A stretch of 64,000 nucleotides of DNA from an uncultured Ruminococcus sp. (GCA_910585865.1 CAJUGO010000008.1:12965-76964); one strand, 5' to 3'; shown: positions 8,800-17,953, counted from the first letter of the stretch. Made by a program: numbers and translations. Notes: generated by a model from the sequence alone, not told the origin.

Positions 8800-9647
8800 A
8801 AAGACTATCAGACATAGGTACTATAAAAGATATATTAAGTCGTCACGGATTTACTTTTTCAAAATCATTGGGACAGAATTTTTTAATTAATCCTTCTGTA
8901 TGTCCGAGAATGGCAGAGCTTTCGGGCGCAGATACCGGAGTAGGCGTAATAGAAGTGGGTCCGGGAATAGGCGTGCTTACAAATGAGCTTTGCAAGCTTG
9001 CAGACAAGGTAGTTGCCATTGAACTTGACAAAAGGCTTTTGCCGGTTCTTGATGAGACTTTATCTGAATATGATAATCTTAAAATTGTAAATGATGATAT
9101 CCTTAAAATAGACTTACATGAATTGATTAGAGAAGAATTTAATGGTATGGAAGTAGTAGTGTGTGCAAATCTTCCTTATTATATAACTTCTCCCGTGATA
9201 ATGAAACTGCTTGAGGATAAGCTGCCAATATCAGCAATTACTGTTATGGTTCAAAAGGAAGCTGCTCAGCGTATTTGCGCTGATGTAGGAAGCCGCCAGA
9301 GCGGTGCAGTTACTGTTTCTGTCAATTATTATGCCAAGCCGGAAATGCTGTTTTCAGTGAGCGCAGGCTCATTTATGCCTGCACCTAAAGTTGATTCTGC
9401 TGTTATCAGACTTAATGTACTTAATGAGCCACGTATATCTGTGAGTGATGAGGGCAGATTTTTTTCGGTTGTAAAAGCCGCATTTTCACAGCGCAGAAAA
9501 ACACTTTCCAATTCACTCAGTTCAGGACTTTCTTTGTCAAAAAGTGAAGTTAACAAAATTCTTGTCAATTGCGGCATACCTGTCAATACAAGGGCAGAAC
9601 AGCTGAGGCTTGAAAACTTTGCCGATATTGCAAATAACTTAGGATGA
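8796..9647 (+). CDS. rsmA: 16S rRNA (adenine1518/1519-N6)-dimethyltransferase
   Basis: 283 aa KsgA/RsmA. GQNFLINPSV opens the domain, VIEVGPGIGVLTNEL is the SAM motif and NLPYYITSPVI the catalytic motif IV; the C-terminal helical domain is complete. It dimethylates two adjacent adenines in the last 16S helix late in ribosome assembly. Its start overlaps the stop of the RsmF-like gene, and a small membrane protein gene starts five bases after its own stop. Confidence 0.96.
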   Translation: MKRLSDIGTIKDILSRHGFTFSKSLGQNFLINPSVCPRMAELSGADTGVGVIEVGPGIGVLTNELCKLADKVVAIELDKRLLPVLDETLSEYDNLKIVNDDILKIDLHELIREEFNGMEVVVCANLPYYITSPVIMKLLEDKLPISAITVMVQKEAAQRICADVGSRQSGAVTVSVNYYAKPEMLFSVSAGSFMPAPKVDSAVIRLNVLNEPRISVSDEGRFFSVVKAAFSQRRKTLSNSLSSGLSLSKSEVNKILVNCGIPVNTRAEQLRLENFADIANNLG

Positions 9648-9651
9648 TTAT

Positions 9652-9903
9652 ATGAAAAGAAAAACAAAAATGAACGGACTTTATAAAACTGCATTTATTT
9701 TACTTATAGTTTGCATACTTTTGTTTATTGCGGCAATAATTGTTGCGTATGCATTCAACAGGTCTAAGTTTTCGGCGATATTTTCAGCGGGAGGAGCATT
9801 TCTGGCGTTTTTGGGTATAATATTTGCTGCCCTCAGCAAGCCTAAAGAAATAAAAAAAGAACAATCTGAGGAAAATATTGTAAATGATATTGACAATTTA
9901 TGA
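9652..9903 (+). CDS. Small two-helix membrane protein of unknown function
   Basis: 83 aa with a basic N-terminus, two hydrophobic helices (about 11-32 and 42-61) and a charged C-terminal tail (KPKEIKKEQSEEN). It follows rsmA by four bases and is probably in the same operon. No family is recognised. Confidence 0.6.
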   Translation: MKRKTKMNGLYKTAFILLIVCILLFIAAIIVAYAFNRSKFSAIFSAGGAFLAFLGIIFAALSKPKEIKKEQSEENIVNDIDNL

Positions 9904-9923
9904 TTTTTCTGATAAAATAATAC

Positions 9924-10026
9924 TGCTTAAAGGGGAGTAGTTCGCAGATAATCTGTGATATTAATCGTCAGTACATACCGCTTGATCGGTATCGGTTATA
10001 TCTTAAAGAACAAGACTTTTATTGCA
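9924..10026 (+). promoter_or_regulatory. yybP-ykoY family (Mn2+-sensing) riboswitch aptamer
   Basis: The leader contains the conserved elements of this class: AAAGGGGAGTAG (9929-9940), the internal loop ACATACCG (about 9973-9980) and the closing AAGACTTTT (10012-10020). The 3' strand of the closing helix is also the 5' arm of the terminator that follows, the usual layout for a switch in which Mn2+ binding stops terminator formation. The gene downstream is a P-type cation ATPase, a known partner of this class. Confidence 0.85.
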
Positions 10027-10060
10027 GGCTCTAGTTATGCCATGCAATAAAAGTCTTTTT
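10012..10060 (+). terminator. Expression-platform terminator of the Mn2+ riboswitch
   Basis: A 15-bp perfect stem (10012-10026 with 10043-10057) followed by a T run. The 5' arm begins inside the aptamer's closing helix, so the two structures exclude each other. Confidence 0.85.
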
Positions 10061-10110
10061 ATATTTATAACCGTATCCCTAATAATTTGTTGTAAATGGA
10101 GGAAAACAGA

Positions 10111-12711
10111 TTGAAAAACTGGTACCGTATGTCGAAAGATGAAGTTTTAAAAGAGTTCCGGGTAAACAGTGACGGTTTGAGCTTGGATAAAGCAAAAGAG
10201 CTTCTTGAAAAAAACGGTGAAAATGTTCTTGAGGAAAACAGGAATAAATCTGTATTACAGGTGTTTTTAAGTCAATTTGCAGATTTAATGGTTATTATTT
10301 TGATTGTTGCGGCAATCATTTCAATGTTCTCCGGCAATATTGAAAGTACAATTGTAATTTTTGCCGTAATTACCCTTAATGCCGTGCTGGGAACTTTTCA
10401 GCACATTAAGGCTGAAAAATCGCTTGAAAGCTTAAAGTCGCTTTCATCACCAAGTGCCAAAGTAATTCGTGGCGGACGTAAGATTGAAATTGATTCAAAA
10501 AATGTTGTTGAAGGAGATTTAATAGTTCTTGAAGCAGGGGATTTGGTAGTTGCTGACGGACGTATTATTAATAATTATTCGCTTCAGGTTAATGAAAGTT
10601 CTCTTACCGGAGAATCTACAAATATTGATAAAAATGAAAATATAATTGAAGCCGAGGTCCCGCTCGCAGACCGTACAAATATGGTATACTCGGGAAGTCT
10701 TGTAACCTATGGCAGAGCAATTGTAGCAGTAACTGCAACCGGTATGAACACCGAAATGGGCAAAATTGCAGCTCTTATGAATGATGCAAAAAGTAAAAAA
10801 ACTCCGCTTCAGCTTAGTCTTGACAGATTTTCAAGCCGCCTTGCGGTTATTATTATGATTATATGCGTTGTTGTGTTCGGATTAAGTATGTACAATAAAA
10901 TGACTATACTCGATTCTCTTATGTTTGCAGTTGCTCTTGCAGTTGCTGCGATTCCGGAGGCACTCGGTTCAATTGTTACAATTGTTCAGGCAATGGGTAC
11001 ACAGAAAATGGCTAAGGAAAATGCCGTTATAAAAGATTTGAAAGCGGTTGAAAGTCTTGGCTGTGTTTCTGTTATCTGTTCTGATAAGACCGGAACTCTG
11101 ACTCAGAATAAAATGACTGTTCAAAAAATTTACATTAACGGTGAAAGTATACTGGAAGATCAGCTGGACTTAAATGTTGAAAGCCATCGCCATTTATTGT
11201 ATGATATGGTGCTTAACAATGATTCAAGTATTGTTGACGGAAAGGGCATAGGGGATCCCACAGAGTATGCTTTGCTTGAAACGTTCAGAAAAATCGGTCA
11301 TGACGAAAATATTATACGAGATTGTCTTGTCAGAATAGAAGAGGTACCGTTTGATTCGGACAGGAAAATGATGAGTACTAAGTATAAAATGCACGGCGTA
11401 TCTCACATCCTTACAAAAGGTGCACTTGATTCAATTCTTGACCGTTGCGTAAATATTGCTGCAAAAGACGGAGTGCGTACTATTACTGAACAGGATAAAG
11501 CTGAAATAACGGAGATGAACCGGAAATATTCGGAAGAGGGACTTCGTGTATTGGCATTTGCATATAAGGAATCAGATGAAGAACTCAGTGCAGATACTGA
11601 GTACGATTATACATTTCTCGGACTTGTTTCAATGATTGATCCTCCCAGAGAGGAATCTAAACAAGCTGTTGCAGATGCAGTCAGAGCAGGTATTAAGCCG
11701 GTTATGATAACAGGAGACCATAAAATTACTGCGACAGCAATTGCTAAGCAAATTGGGATTTTCCGCGACGGCGATATTTCCGTTACAGGTCTTGAGCTTG
11801 ATGCTATGAGCGATAAAGAGCTTGACAGTAAAATCGAAAAGATTTCTGTTTATGCACGTGTTTCTCCTGAAAATAAAATCAGAATTGTTGAAGCATGGCA
11901 GAGAAAAGGCAATATTGTTTCAATGACAGGTGACGGAGTAAATGATGCTCCTGCACTAAAAAAGGCTGATATAGGTGTTGCAATGGGAATAACAGGCACT
12001 GAAGTTTCCAAGGATGCCGCTTCAATGATTTTGCAGGACGACAATTTTGCAACAATAATTAAGGCAGTTGCAAACGGACGAAATGTATTCCGAAATATTA
12101 AAAATTCTATTTTGTTCTTGCTTTCGGGTAATATGGCAGGAATATTTGCAGTATTATATACATCTCTTATGTCTTTGCCTGTACCGTTTCAGGCAGTGCA
12201 TCTTCTGTTTATAAACTTGCTTACAGATTCATTGCCTGCAATTGCAATAGGTATGGAAAAACCTGAAAAGGACTTGTTATCACAAAAACCCCGAGATCCC
12301 AAAATAGGAATTCTTACAAAAGATTTTTCATTTTTAATGCTCGGACAGGGGGCTCTGATAGCGATTGTGACACTTGCTGCATTTTATATAGGTTTGCAGG
12401 TGAACGCAGGAACAGCAAGTACCATGGCTTTTGCAACGCTTACACTTGCAAGACTGTTCCACGGATTTAATTGCCGCAGCAAGCATTCTATTTTTAAGTT
12501 AGGGTTAACATCTAATCCTGCTTCTATAGGTGCCTTTTTCCTTGGGGTAATGTTGTTGGCATTTGTATTATTCGTACCATTTATGCATCCTCTATTCTGC
12601 GTTGAGACACTTACTGCTGTTCAAGCCGGATTTATTGCACTGCTTGCAGTTATTCCAACTGTCATCATTCAGATAGTTAAGGTGATTGCAGAAAATATAA
12701 ACAAAAAATGA
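10111..12711 (+). CDS. P-type cation ATPase, probable Mn2+/Ca2+ exporter
   Basis: 866 aa P2-type ATPase. It has the N-terminal cation-ATPase domain, the TGES actuator loop (SLTGEST), phosphorylation site CSDKTGTLTQ, hinge TGDGVNDAP and about ten membrane helices. The ion-site helix M4 reads IPEALGSIVTIV, not the IPEGLP of standard Ca2+ pumps. With the riboswitch this suggests Mn2+ export; that is inference. Start: a TTG at 10111 lies 8 bases after GGAGG, whereas the ATG at 10096 contains this ribosome site within its own first codons, so TTG is preferred. Expression should rise when Mn2+ is high. Confidence 0.9.
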   Translation: MKNWYRMSKDEVLKEFRVNSDGLSLDKAKELLEKNGENVLEENRNKSVLQVFLSQFADLMVIILIVAAIISMFSGNIESTIVIFAVITLNAVLGTFQHIKAEKSLESLKSLSSPSAKVIRGGRKIEIDSKNVVEGDLIVLEAGDLVVADGRIINNYSLQVNESSLTGESTNIDKNENIIEAEVPLADRTNMVYSGSLVTYGRAIVAVTATGMNTEMGKIAALMNDAKSKKTPLQLSLDRFSSRLAVIIMIICVVVFGLSMYNKMTILDSLMFAVALAVAAIPEALGSIVTIVQAMGTQKMAKENAVIKDLKAVESLGCVSVICSDKTGTLTQNKMTVQKIYINGESILEDQLDLNVESHRHLLYDMVLNNDSSIVDGKGIGDPTEYALLETFRKIGHDENIIRDCLVRIEEVPFDSDRKMMSTKYKMHGVSHILTKGALDSILDRCVNIAAKDGVRTITEQDKAEITEMNRKYSEEGLRVLAFAYKESDEELSADTEYDYTFLGLVSMIDPPREESKQAVADAVRAGIKPVMITGDHKITATAIAKQIGIFRDGDISVTGLELDAMSDKELDSKIEKISVYARVSPENKIRIVEAWQRKGNIVSMTGDGVNDAPALKKADIGVAMGITGTEVSKDAASMILQDDNFATIIKAVANGRNVFRNIKNSILFLLSGNMAGIFAVLYTSLMSLPVPFQAVHLLFINLLTDSLPAIAIGMEKPEKDLLSQKPRDPKIGILTKDFSFLMLGQGALIAIVTLAAFYIGLQVNAGTASTMAFATLTLARLFHGFNCRSKHSIFKLGLTSNPASIGAFFLGVMLLAFVLFVPFMHPLFCVETLTAVQAGFIALLAVIPTVIIQIVKVIAENINKK

Positions 12712-12760
12712 TGTAAAATAAAAATTATAAATAAGCGTTACCTTCTGTTAGGAAGATTTC

Positions 12761-12789
12761 TTGACAATATTACATTGATTCTTTATAAT
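12761..12789 (+). promoter_or_regulatory. Consensus sigma-A promoter of ppa
   Basis: Perfect TTGACA (12761-12766), 17-bp spacer, perfect TATAAT (12784-12789). Confidence 0.85.
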
Positions 12790-12837
12790 AGTATATAAAA
12801 GAATTTAAAGATTTCTAAAAATACAGAAGGTGACAAT

Positions 12838-13377
12838 GTGAATAATATTTGGCATGATATTTCCCCAAAACGAATAACAACAGATGTATTTTACGCTGTA
12901 ATTGAAATTTCAAAAGGCGGAAAAAATAAATATGAACTCGATAAGGAGACAGGTCTTTTAAAGCTTGACCGTGTTTTGTTTACATCCACTCACTATCCGG
13001 CAAACTACGGCTTTATTCCGCGAACCTATGCTGATGACGGTGACCCTCTTGATGTTCTTGTGCTCTGCAGTGAGACGATTCAGCCAATGACTTTGGTTGA
13101 GTGCAAGCCTATAGGTGTGCTTAATATGGTTGATAATGATAATTGTGATGAGAAAATTATAGCTGTTCCCGTTAATGATCCTAACTATAACAGCTATAAC
13201 GATATAAAGGATTTGCCTAAGCATTATTTTGAGGAAATTCAGCATTTTTTTCAGGTGTATAAATCACTTGAAACAGATAAGGTTACTTCAGTTACTGAAA
13301 TTAACGGTGCTAAAAAAGCAAAGGAAGTTATCAAAAAGTCAATTGACAGTTATATTCGTGATTTTCAGATGGCGTAA
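12838..13377 (+). CDS. ppa: Family I inorganic pyrophosphatase
   Basis: 179 aa. The family I core is clear: NYGFIPRTYADDGDPLDVLVL carries the metal-binding aspartates. It hydrolyses pyrophosphate to two phosphates in the cytoplasm, pulling biosynthetic reactions forward. Translation starts at GTG 12838 after AGAAGGTGA; the nearby ATG (12836) is immediately followed by a stop in its frame. It has its own perfect promoter and a terminator, so it is a single-gene unit. Confidence 0.94.
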   Translation: MNNIWHDISPKRITTDVFYAVIEISKGGKNKYELDKETGLLKLDRVLFTSTHYPANYGFIPRTYADDGDPLDVLVLCSETIQPMTLVECKPIGVLNMVDNDNCDEKIIAVPVNDPNYNSYNDIKDLPKHYFEEIQHFFQVYKSLETDKVTSVTEINGAKKAKEVIKKSIDSYIRDFQMA

Positions 13378-13422
13378 ATATATGAATTTATAATTGCATT
13401 TTCACTGTTATTAAGACAAAAC

Positions 13423-13456
13423 AAAAGCTTTATCCGTATGGATAAAGCTTTTTGTA
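13423..13456. terminator. Bidirectional terminator after ppa
   Basis: A perfect 13-bp stem AAAAGCTTTATCC/GGATAAAGCTTTT (13423-13435, 13440-13452) with a 4-base loop, between two converging genes. Confidence 0.88.
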
Positions 13457-13462
13457 TCCGTA

Positions 13463-13669
13463 TTAAAGTTTAAAATCATCAGCTGAATAAGATGATGGAA
13501 CAGAGATTATTTTAGGCATTCTTAGCAATGGGTCATATTTAAAATTTCTGCATTTGCCATTTTTAATTTGTTTTCCTTTTTGACAATATGCAATATCGTT
13601 TTTTAAAATATAATTTTCACAATATGCGCAGTTTGTATTAATGTTCTGTCCAAAAAGACTTTTTTTCAT
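13463..13669 (-). CDS. Small four-cysteine (zinc-ribbon-like) protein
   Basis: 68 aa with CAYC near the N-terminus and a second pair, YCQKGKQIKNGKC, giving four Cys likely to bind one zinc, then the tail FKYDPLLRMPK. I recall close relatives in related Clostridia, but no function. The ATG at 13669 follows AAGGTGA; the frame begins three codons earlier inside the ribosome site. Convergent with ppa. Confidence 0.78.
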   Translation of the reverse strand: MKKSLFGQNINTNCAYCENYILKNDIAYCQKGKQIKNGKCRNFKYDPLLRMPKIISVPSSYSADDFKL

Positions 13670-13851
13670 AATAATCACCTTGGCTTAATATTTATTAGTG
13701 AATCTATACAATTATATGCGTGCTGAAATTTTCGACACGGATTTAAATTTATTCGAGATTAATTAATATAAGTCTATTATACCATCTCATTATTACTGTT
13801 TCAAGGAAAATATGACGATGAATTAAATTAAATATAATTTGGGAGGACTAA

Positions 13852-14682
13852 ATGGAATTTTCATCAAAGGTTTTGACACTAAATAATTCTGACAGCATAC
13901 CATATTTGACATATAATTCTTTGTCAGAAATAAATTTCATTAATCATGCATTTTCCACAAGGCTGGGAGGAGTTTCAACAGGAGAATTCGATTCAATGAA
14001 TTTGGCATTTAATAGAGGAGATAATCCTGATAATGTTACAGAAAATTACAAGCGTTTATGCAAAAGTGCAGGTTTTGATTATAAAAGTCTTGTTGCGTCC
14101 TCTCAGGATCACAATACATTTGTACGTTCGGTAACTGTAGAAGACAAAGGGGTTGGAATATATAAACCTCGTGATATTAAAAGTGTTGATGCACTGATAA
14201 CAAATGAAAAAGGAATAACCCTTGTAACTTATTATGCGGATTGTACCCCGTTATTTTTTGTTGATACCAAAAACAGAGCTATAGGGCTTGCTCATGCGGG
14301 ATGGCGCGGCACAGTTGGAAGAATCGGTGAAAAGGTTGTAAAAAAGATGAGTGAGCTTTATGGTACAAAGCCATCGGACATAGTAGCAGCTATAGGTCCT
14401 GCAATATCTGTTTGCTGTTACGAGGTGGATTTGCCATGTGCCGAGAACTTTTTTAAGCTTGAAAATCTTGATAGCAGTAAGTTTGTATTCCCGATGAAAA
14501 ACGGCAAATTTATGATTGATTTGCTTGAAACAAATCGTCAGATTCTCGTAAATTGCGGAGTAAATCCCCAAAATATTACTTTATCCGATATATGTACTAA
14601 CTGTCATAGTGATCTTTTGTGGAGTCATAGGGCAACAAAAGGACATAGGGGTACTATGAGCGCTTTTATGTCACTGGTGTGA
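13852..14682 (+). CDS. pgeF: Peptidoglycan editing factor / purine nucleoside phosphorylase (YfiH/PgeF)
   Basis: 276 aa of the multicopper-polyphenol-oxidase-like fold. The zinc/active-site residues of the family are present: His near 86 (SQDHN), Cys near 129 (ADCTPLFF) and His near 147 (LAHAGWRGT). Members act on purine nucleosides and are linked to removal of mis-incorporated serine from the peptidoglycan stem. GGGAGG precedes the ATG. A stand-alone gene ahead of azlCD. Confidence 0.9.
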   Translation: MEFSSKVLTLNNSDSIPYLTYNSLSEINFINHAFSTRLGGVSTGEFDSMNLAFNRGDNPDNVTENYKRLCKSAGFDYKSLVASSQDHNTFVRSVTVEDKGVGIYKPRDIKSVDALITNEKGITLVTYYADCTPLFFVDTKNRAIGLAHAGWRGTVGRIGEKVVKKMSELYGTKPSDIVAAIGPAISVCCYEVDLPCAENFFKLENLDSSKFVFPMKNGKFMIDLLETNRQILVNCGVNPQNITLSDICTNCHSDLLWSHRATKGHRGTMSAFMSLV

Positions 14683-14741
14683 TTGTCTCTTATAATCTGA
14701 CAGCGTAAAGGATAAGGAAGTTGAATTAAACGGAGAAAAAT

Positions 14742-15479
14742 ATGAAATTGTTACGATTAAATAAAAATAACAAAACTGCATTTATCGAAGGTATGCGCAA
14801 CGGTATACCCATTGGATTAGGATATTTAGCTGTTTCCTTTTCACTTGGTATTGCAGCAAGGAATGCAGGATTGTCGGCTTTTCAGTCATTTGCTGCAAGC
14901 TTTTTATGTAATGCTTCAGCAGGGGAATATGCCGGATTTACCTTGATTGCCGCCAATGCTGCATACATAGAGTTAGCATTAATTACGCTGATTGTCAATG
15001 CACGGTATTTGTTAATGGGATGTGCAATGAGCCAGCGCATGAATCCCAAAACTAAACTGGGACATCGATTGCTGATGGGATTTGGAATAACGGATGAATT
15101 ATTTGCAATTGCAATATCACGCCAGGGTTATCTGAATCCGTATTATAGTTATGGTGCAATGCTTATGTCTGTTCCATTTTGGGCAACAGGAACAGCATTG
15201 GGAACTATTGCAGGAAATCTGATGCCTTTAAGAGCAGTCAGTGCATTCAGTGTAGCTCTCTATGGTATGTTTTTAGCTGTTATTATTCCTCCTGCACGAA
15301 AAGATAAAATTATTGCAGGTATAATTGTGTTTTGCTTTGCGGCAAGTTTTTGTGCCGCATATCTGCCCATGGTGTCGGAAATTTCAGCAGGAGTGCGAAC
15401 AATCATTTTAACAGTAGTGATTTCTGCGTGTGCGGCAATTTTATTTCCCAAAAAACAACCTGCGGAGGAAGAAAAATGA
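14742..15479 (+). CDS. azlC: AzlC family branched-chain amino acid exporter, large subunit
   Basis: 245 aa, about seven membrane helices, with the family's GIPIGLGYLAVSFSLGI opening and FQSFAASFLCNASAGEYAG region. AzlC and AzlD together export branched-chain amino acids and analogues such as azaleucine. Its TGA overlaps the azlD ATG (ATGA at 15476-15479). Confidence 0.92.
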   Translation: MKLLRLNKNNKTAFIEGMRNGIPIGLGYLAVSFSLGIAARNAGLSAFQSFAASFLCNASAGEYAGFTLIAANAAYIELALITLIVNARYLLMGCAMSQRMNPKTKLGHRLLMGFGITDELFAIAISRQGYLNPYYSYGAMLMSVPFWATGTALGTIAGNLMPLRAVSAFSVALYGMFLAVIIPPARKDKIIAGIIVFCFAASFCAAYLPMVSEISAGVRTIILTVVISACAAILFPKKQPAEEEK

Positions 15480-15790
15480 CGAATAATCCATATGTTTACA
15501 TTTTAATAATGGCAGTGGTGACATATGCAATTCGTGTATTGCCCTTGACATTGATACAAAAACAAATTAAAAGTCAGTTTTTACAGTCATTTTTGTATTA
15601 TGTGCCTTATGTAACCCTAGCAGTAATGACTTTTCCTGCAATTCTTGATGCTACCCAGAGTCCGATTTCAGGATTATGCGCACTTATTGCGGGAATAATT
15701 ACTGCGTGGTTAGGTGCAAGTTTATTTAAAGTAGCAGTATCATGCTGTGCAGTTGTTTTTATTGCAGAATTAATTATACCGCTGTTTTGA
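15476..15790 (+). CDS. azlD: AzlD family small subunit of the branched-chain amino acid exporter
   Basis: 104 aa, four hydrophobic segments, with the AzlD signature TYAIRVLPL near residue 16 and a later YVPYVTLAVMTFP. The start is the ATG at 15476 after GCGGAGGAAG; a longer in-frame extension (from 15332) is inside azlC and not used. Coupled to azlC by a four-base overlap. Confidence 0.9.
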   Translation: MTNNPYVYILIMAVVTYAIRVLPLTLIQKQIKSQFLQSFLYYVPYVTLAVMTFPAILDATQSPISGLCALIAGIITAWLGASLFKVAVSCCAVVFIAELIIPLF

Positions 15791-15959
15791 GTGTTTTATG
15801 TATGCATTTACATAATTTAAGATGTGTATTACAATGACATGAAAAAGCAGAATTGAATAAAAAATAAACTTAAAATATTTTGCTTAAAAATGTCGCTTTT
15901 TTACAATAAAAATGATAAATTTTATTTTATAATAAATAAAAAATGTTTGAGGTGATATA

Positions 15960-16268
15960 GTGGTTAATATAAGTTGCTGTGGAACTGATTGCCGTGAATG
16001 TGAATGTTACGGCAATATTTGTAAAGGCTGTAATGAGTGTAAAGGTGAGGTGTTTCATGCGCCGAATGGGCAGGCTTGTGCTATTTATGAATGTTGTGTA
16101 AATCAAAAAGGATTTATTAACTGCGGTCAGTGCAATAGTCTTCCTTGTGAAATTTGGCATAAAACAAGAGACCCTAAGTTTTCTGATAACGAATTTGAAG
16201 AAAATATTAAGAATCGTATTATGGTATTGAACAGCAGCATAGCTGATGGTGAAAATTATGACAAATAA
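15960..16268 (+). CDS. DUF3795-type cysteine-rich protein
   Basis: 102 aa beginning with SCCGTDCRECECYGNICKGC and a second cluster (YECCVNQKGFINCGQCNSLPC). This is the pattern of DUF3795, a predicted metal- or cluster-binding family of unknown role. Starts at GTG 15960 after GAGGTGA. The next gene begins before this one stops. Confidence 0.8.
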   Translation: MVNISCCGTDCRECECYGNICKGCNECKGEVFHAPNGQACAIYECCVNQKGFINCGQCNSLPCEIWHKTRDPKFSDNEFEENIKNRIMVLNSSIADGENYDK

Positions 16269-16584
16269 AAAAGATCTTGCTAATTACATAATGAGCCAGC
16301 TGGAAGGCTTAGAAGAAGTACGCAATATTCCTATGATGGGCGGATATATTTTCTATTATAAAGAAAGAATTTTCGGCGGTATATACGGAAACGGATTTAT
16401 GGTGAAAATTACAGAGGCCGGCAAGAAATATATGCCTGACAGTGTGCCTGAACCGCCTTATGACGGAGCTAAACCGATGCTTCCTGTTACAATTATTGAT
16501 GATGCTGATGCTTTAATGGCTATGGTACAGGAAATGTACAGCGAACTTCCCGATAGAAAGAAAAAGCAAAGAAAGAACAAATAA
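16258..16584 (+). CDS. TfoX N-terminal domain protein
   Basis: 108 aa matching the TfoX/Sxy N-terminal domain (RNIPMMGGYIFYYKERIFGGIY ... MPDSVPEPPYDGAKPM) without the C-terminal domain of proteobacterial competence regulators. Function in Clostridia is unknown. The ATG at 16258 follows GGTGA and overlaps the DUF3795 gene by 11 bases. Confidence 0.82.
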   Translation: MTNKKDLANYIMSQLEGLEEVRNIPMMGGYIFYYKERIFGGIYGNGFMVKITEAGKKYMPDSVPEPPYDGAKPMLPVTIIDDADALMAMVQEMYSELPDRKKKQRKNK

Positions 16585-16620
16585 AATGAAATTAGACAGT
16601 TGTGGCACTTTGTAAAAAAT

Positions 16621-16821
16621 ATGTCTCTAATAATAAGATTTTACAGAGAAATGCTTGGATTTGAAATCAAGAAAAATGAGTATGCTTATAATTTTTACTT
16701 GATAAAATAAGATGTTAAGCTGATTATTAAGCCTGTTACCGTGAATTGGGGACAGCGTACATTGTAGATATCAGACCCTGAAGGTAATCTTATTAAAATT
16801 GGGTCATTTAATGATAGTTAA
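16621..16821 (+). pseudogene. Decayed glyoxalase/bleomycin-resistance (VOC) family gene
   Basis: Frame 16621-16821 reads RFYREMLGFEI, then a stop, DVKLIIKPVTVNWGQR, a second stop, and ISDPEGNLIKIGSFN. Those are the start and end motifs of a VOC-fold protein, with two in-frame stops and missing middle parts. It is a short non-functional relic. Confidence 0.7.
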
Positions 16822-16893
16822 TTTCTTATATGTTATGTTATAACAAATTAAATAAAATGATTTTATCGCATACATTCAAACGATTAGTTATAA

Positions 16894-16926
16894 AAAAACT
16901 CCTTCCATTTTTGGAAGGAGTTTTTA
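16894..16926 (+). terminator. Strong terminator hairpin
   Basis: A 14-bp stem (16894-16907 with 16912-16925) around ACTCCTTCCA/TGGAAGGAGT, running into T5. Confidence 0.85.
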
Positions 16927-17015
16927 ATTGCCCAACATTATCATTATATCATATATATTTATAGATATCAATAGAATTTTCAAAAATAAAAAATTAAATA
17001 TTTTCAATAAAAGTG

Positions 17016-17044
17016 TTGACAATGTTAAAAACATACTGTATAAT
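17016..17044 (+). promoter_or_regulatory. Perfect consensus sigma-A promoter
   Basis: TTGACA (17016-17021), 17-bp spacer, TATAAT (17039-17044): both hexamers are exact consensus. The only thing downstream is the 27-codon ORF at 17080. Confidence 0.82.
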
Positions 17045-17079
17045 ATAGACAAAGAAAAGAACTTAAGGAGGTTTTAAAT

Positions 17080-17163
17080 ATGAAAACAAGAAAACCTTTT
17101 ATCAGACAAATTAGAGATTATATGCGGAGTCTTCCACCAAATTCAATTAACCGTTTTATTTAA
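17080..17163 (+). CDS. Candidate 27-aa basic microprotein
   Basis: MKTRKPFIRQIRDYMRSLPP then NSINRFI and TAA. Strong expression signals argue for a gene: a perfect promoter 36 bases upstream and AAGGAGG seven bases before the ATG. Seven of 27 residues are Lys or Arg; there is no signal peptide or membrane helix. It could be a regulatory peptide, a small protein, or the leader of a longer RNA. Nothing downstream for 800 bases codes for a protein. Confidence 0.55.
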   Translation: MKTRKPFIRQIRDYMRSLPPNSINRFI

Positions 17164-17623
17164 GTGATAGTTAATTAATTTCATGATTGTCTGTCGGAAC
17201 AGCTGATTATTTTAATGTTATTAAACATAGTTGTATTGTAAATCTAGTATTGTTTCGAATTCGTCTTTAAGTAATCCAAATGTATTTTAATAGTAAAAAA
17301 TATTATTTCTAGAACATTTTAAAACACTGTTTTTTCGGGATTGCAATTCGTCCAATTTTGTAATTATTAATTATTTACTTTTAATATTACGGAAAAAAGG
17401 ATATATTTTAGAATTTAATATAGATTATATGAATATATAAAATTTGTTATTGGTGGTTAGTCCAATGAAAAAGTAAGTTTATAATAGAATTATGAACGGA
17501 GATTAAACCAATGTACACTTAATTTTATAAATGAAATTTTAATGTAGAGGATGAGACCGAAGTTTAATTAAGATTTAATTATTATGTAAATTCTATAAAA
17601 TTGCTATTTATAAATTCATCAAA

Positions 17624-17657
17624 GAGGCGACTGCAATCGCAGTTGCCTCTGTCTTTT
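17624..17657 (+). terminator. Terminator-like hairpin downstream of the 27-aa ORF
   Basis: An 11-bp stem (GAGGCGACTGC / GCAGTTGCCTC, one G-U pair) and a T-rich tail. With the promoter at 17016 it would define a transcript of about 0.6 kb. Confidence 0.65.
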
Positions 17658-17924
17658 TGCTCAATGTTAATAGACTAAATGTCAATAGTTGGGGAAAAGC
17701 CGAAAAAAAAGAGACTCTTTTGCAAATGTTGGGGTGTGCTCGTAATATTGGAGTCTGCCAAAAATCTTGTTAGTGTATGGGGTCACTGCCTAAAGTTTTG
17801 TAGTGTTTTGAATAATGTGCAAAAGTAGTAGGTGTATATAATCCCTAATTTGGTATCAGTGACAACTCCATTATCCTTATTGATACATGAATTACTGTAG
17901 AAAAGCCTACATTCATAAAAAAAT

Positions 17925-17953
17925 AAACGCTATGAAATTGTATCATAGCGTTT
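17925..17953. terminator. Terminator of the phosphoglucomutase gene
   Basis: A perfect 11-bp stem AAACGCTATGA/TCATAGCGTTT (17925-17935, 17943-17953), 20 bases beyond the stop of the minus-strand gene. Confidence 0.75.

Noticed and set aside
17690..17870. Possible insertion-sequence remnant in the gene-poor gap
   Set aside because: No transposase motif on either strand and no flanking inverted or direct repeats could be seen.
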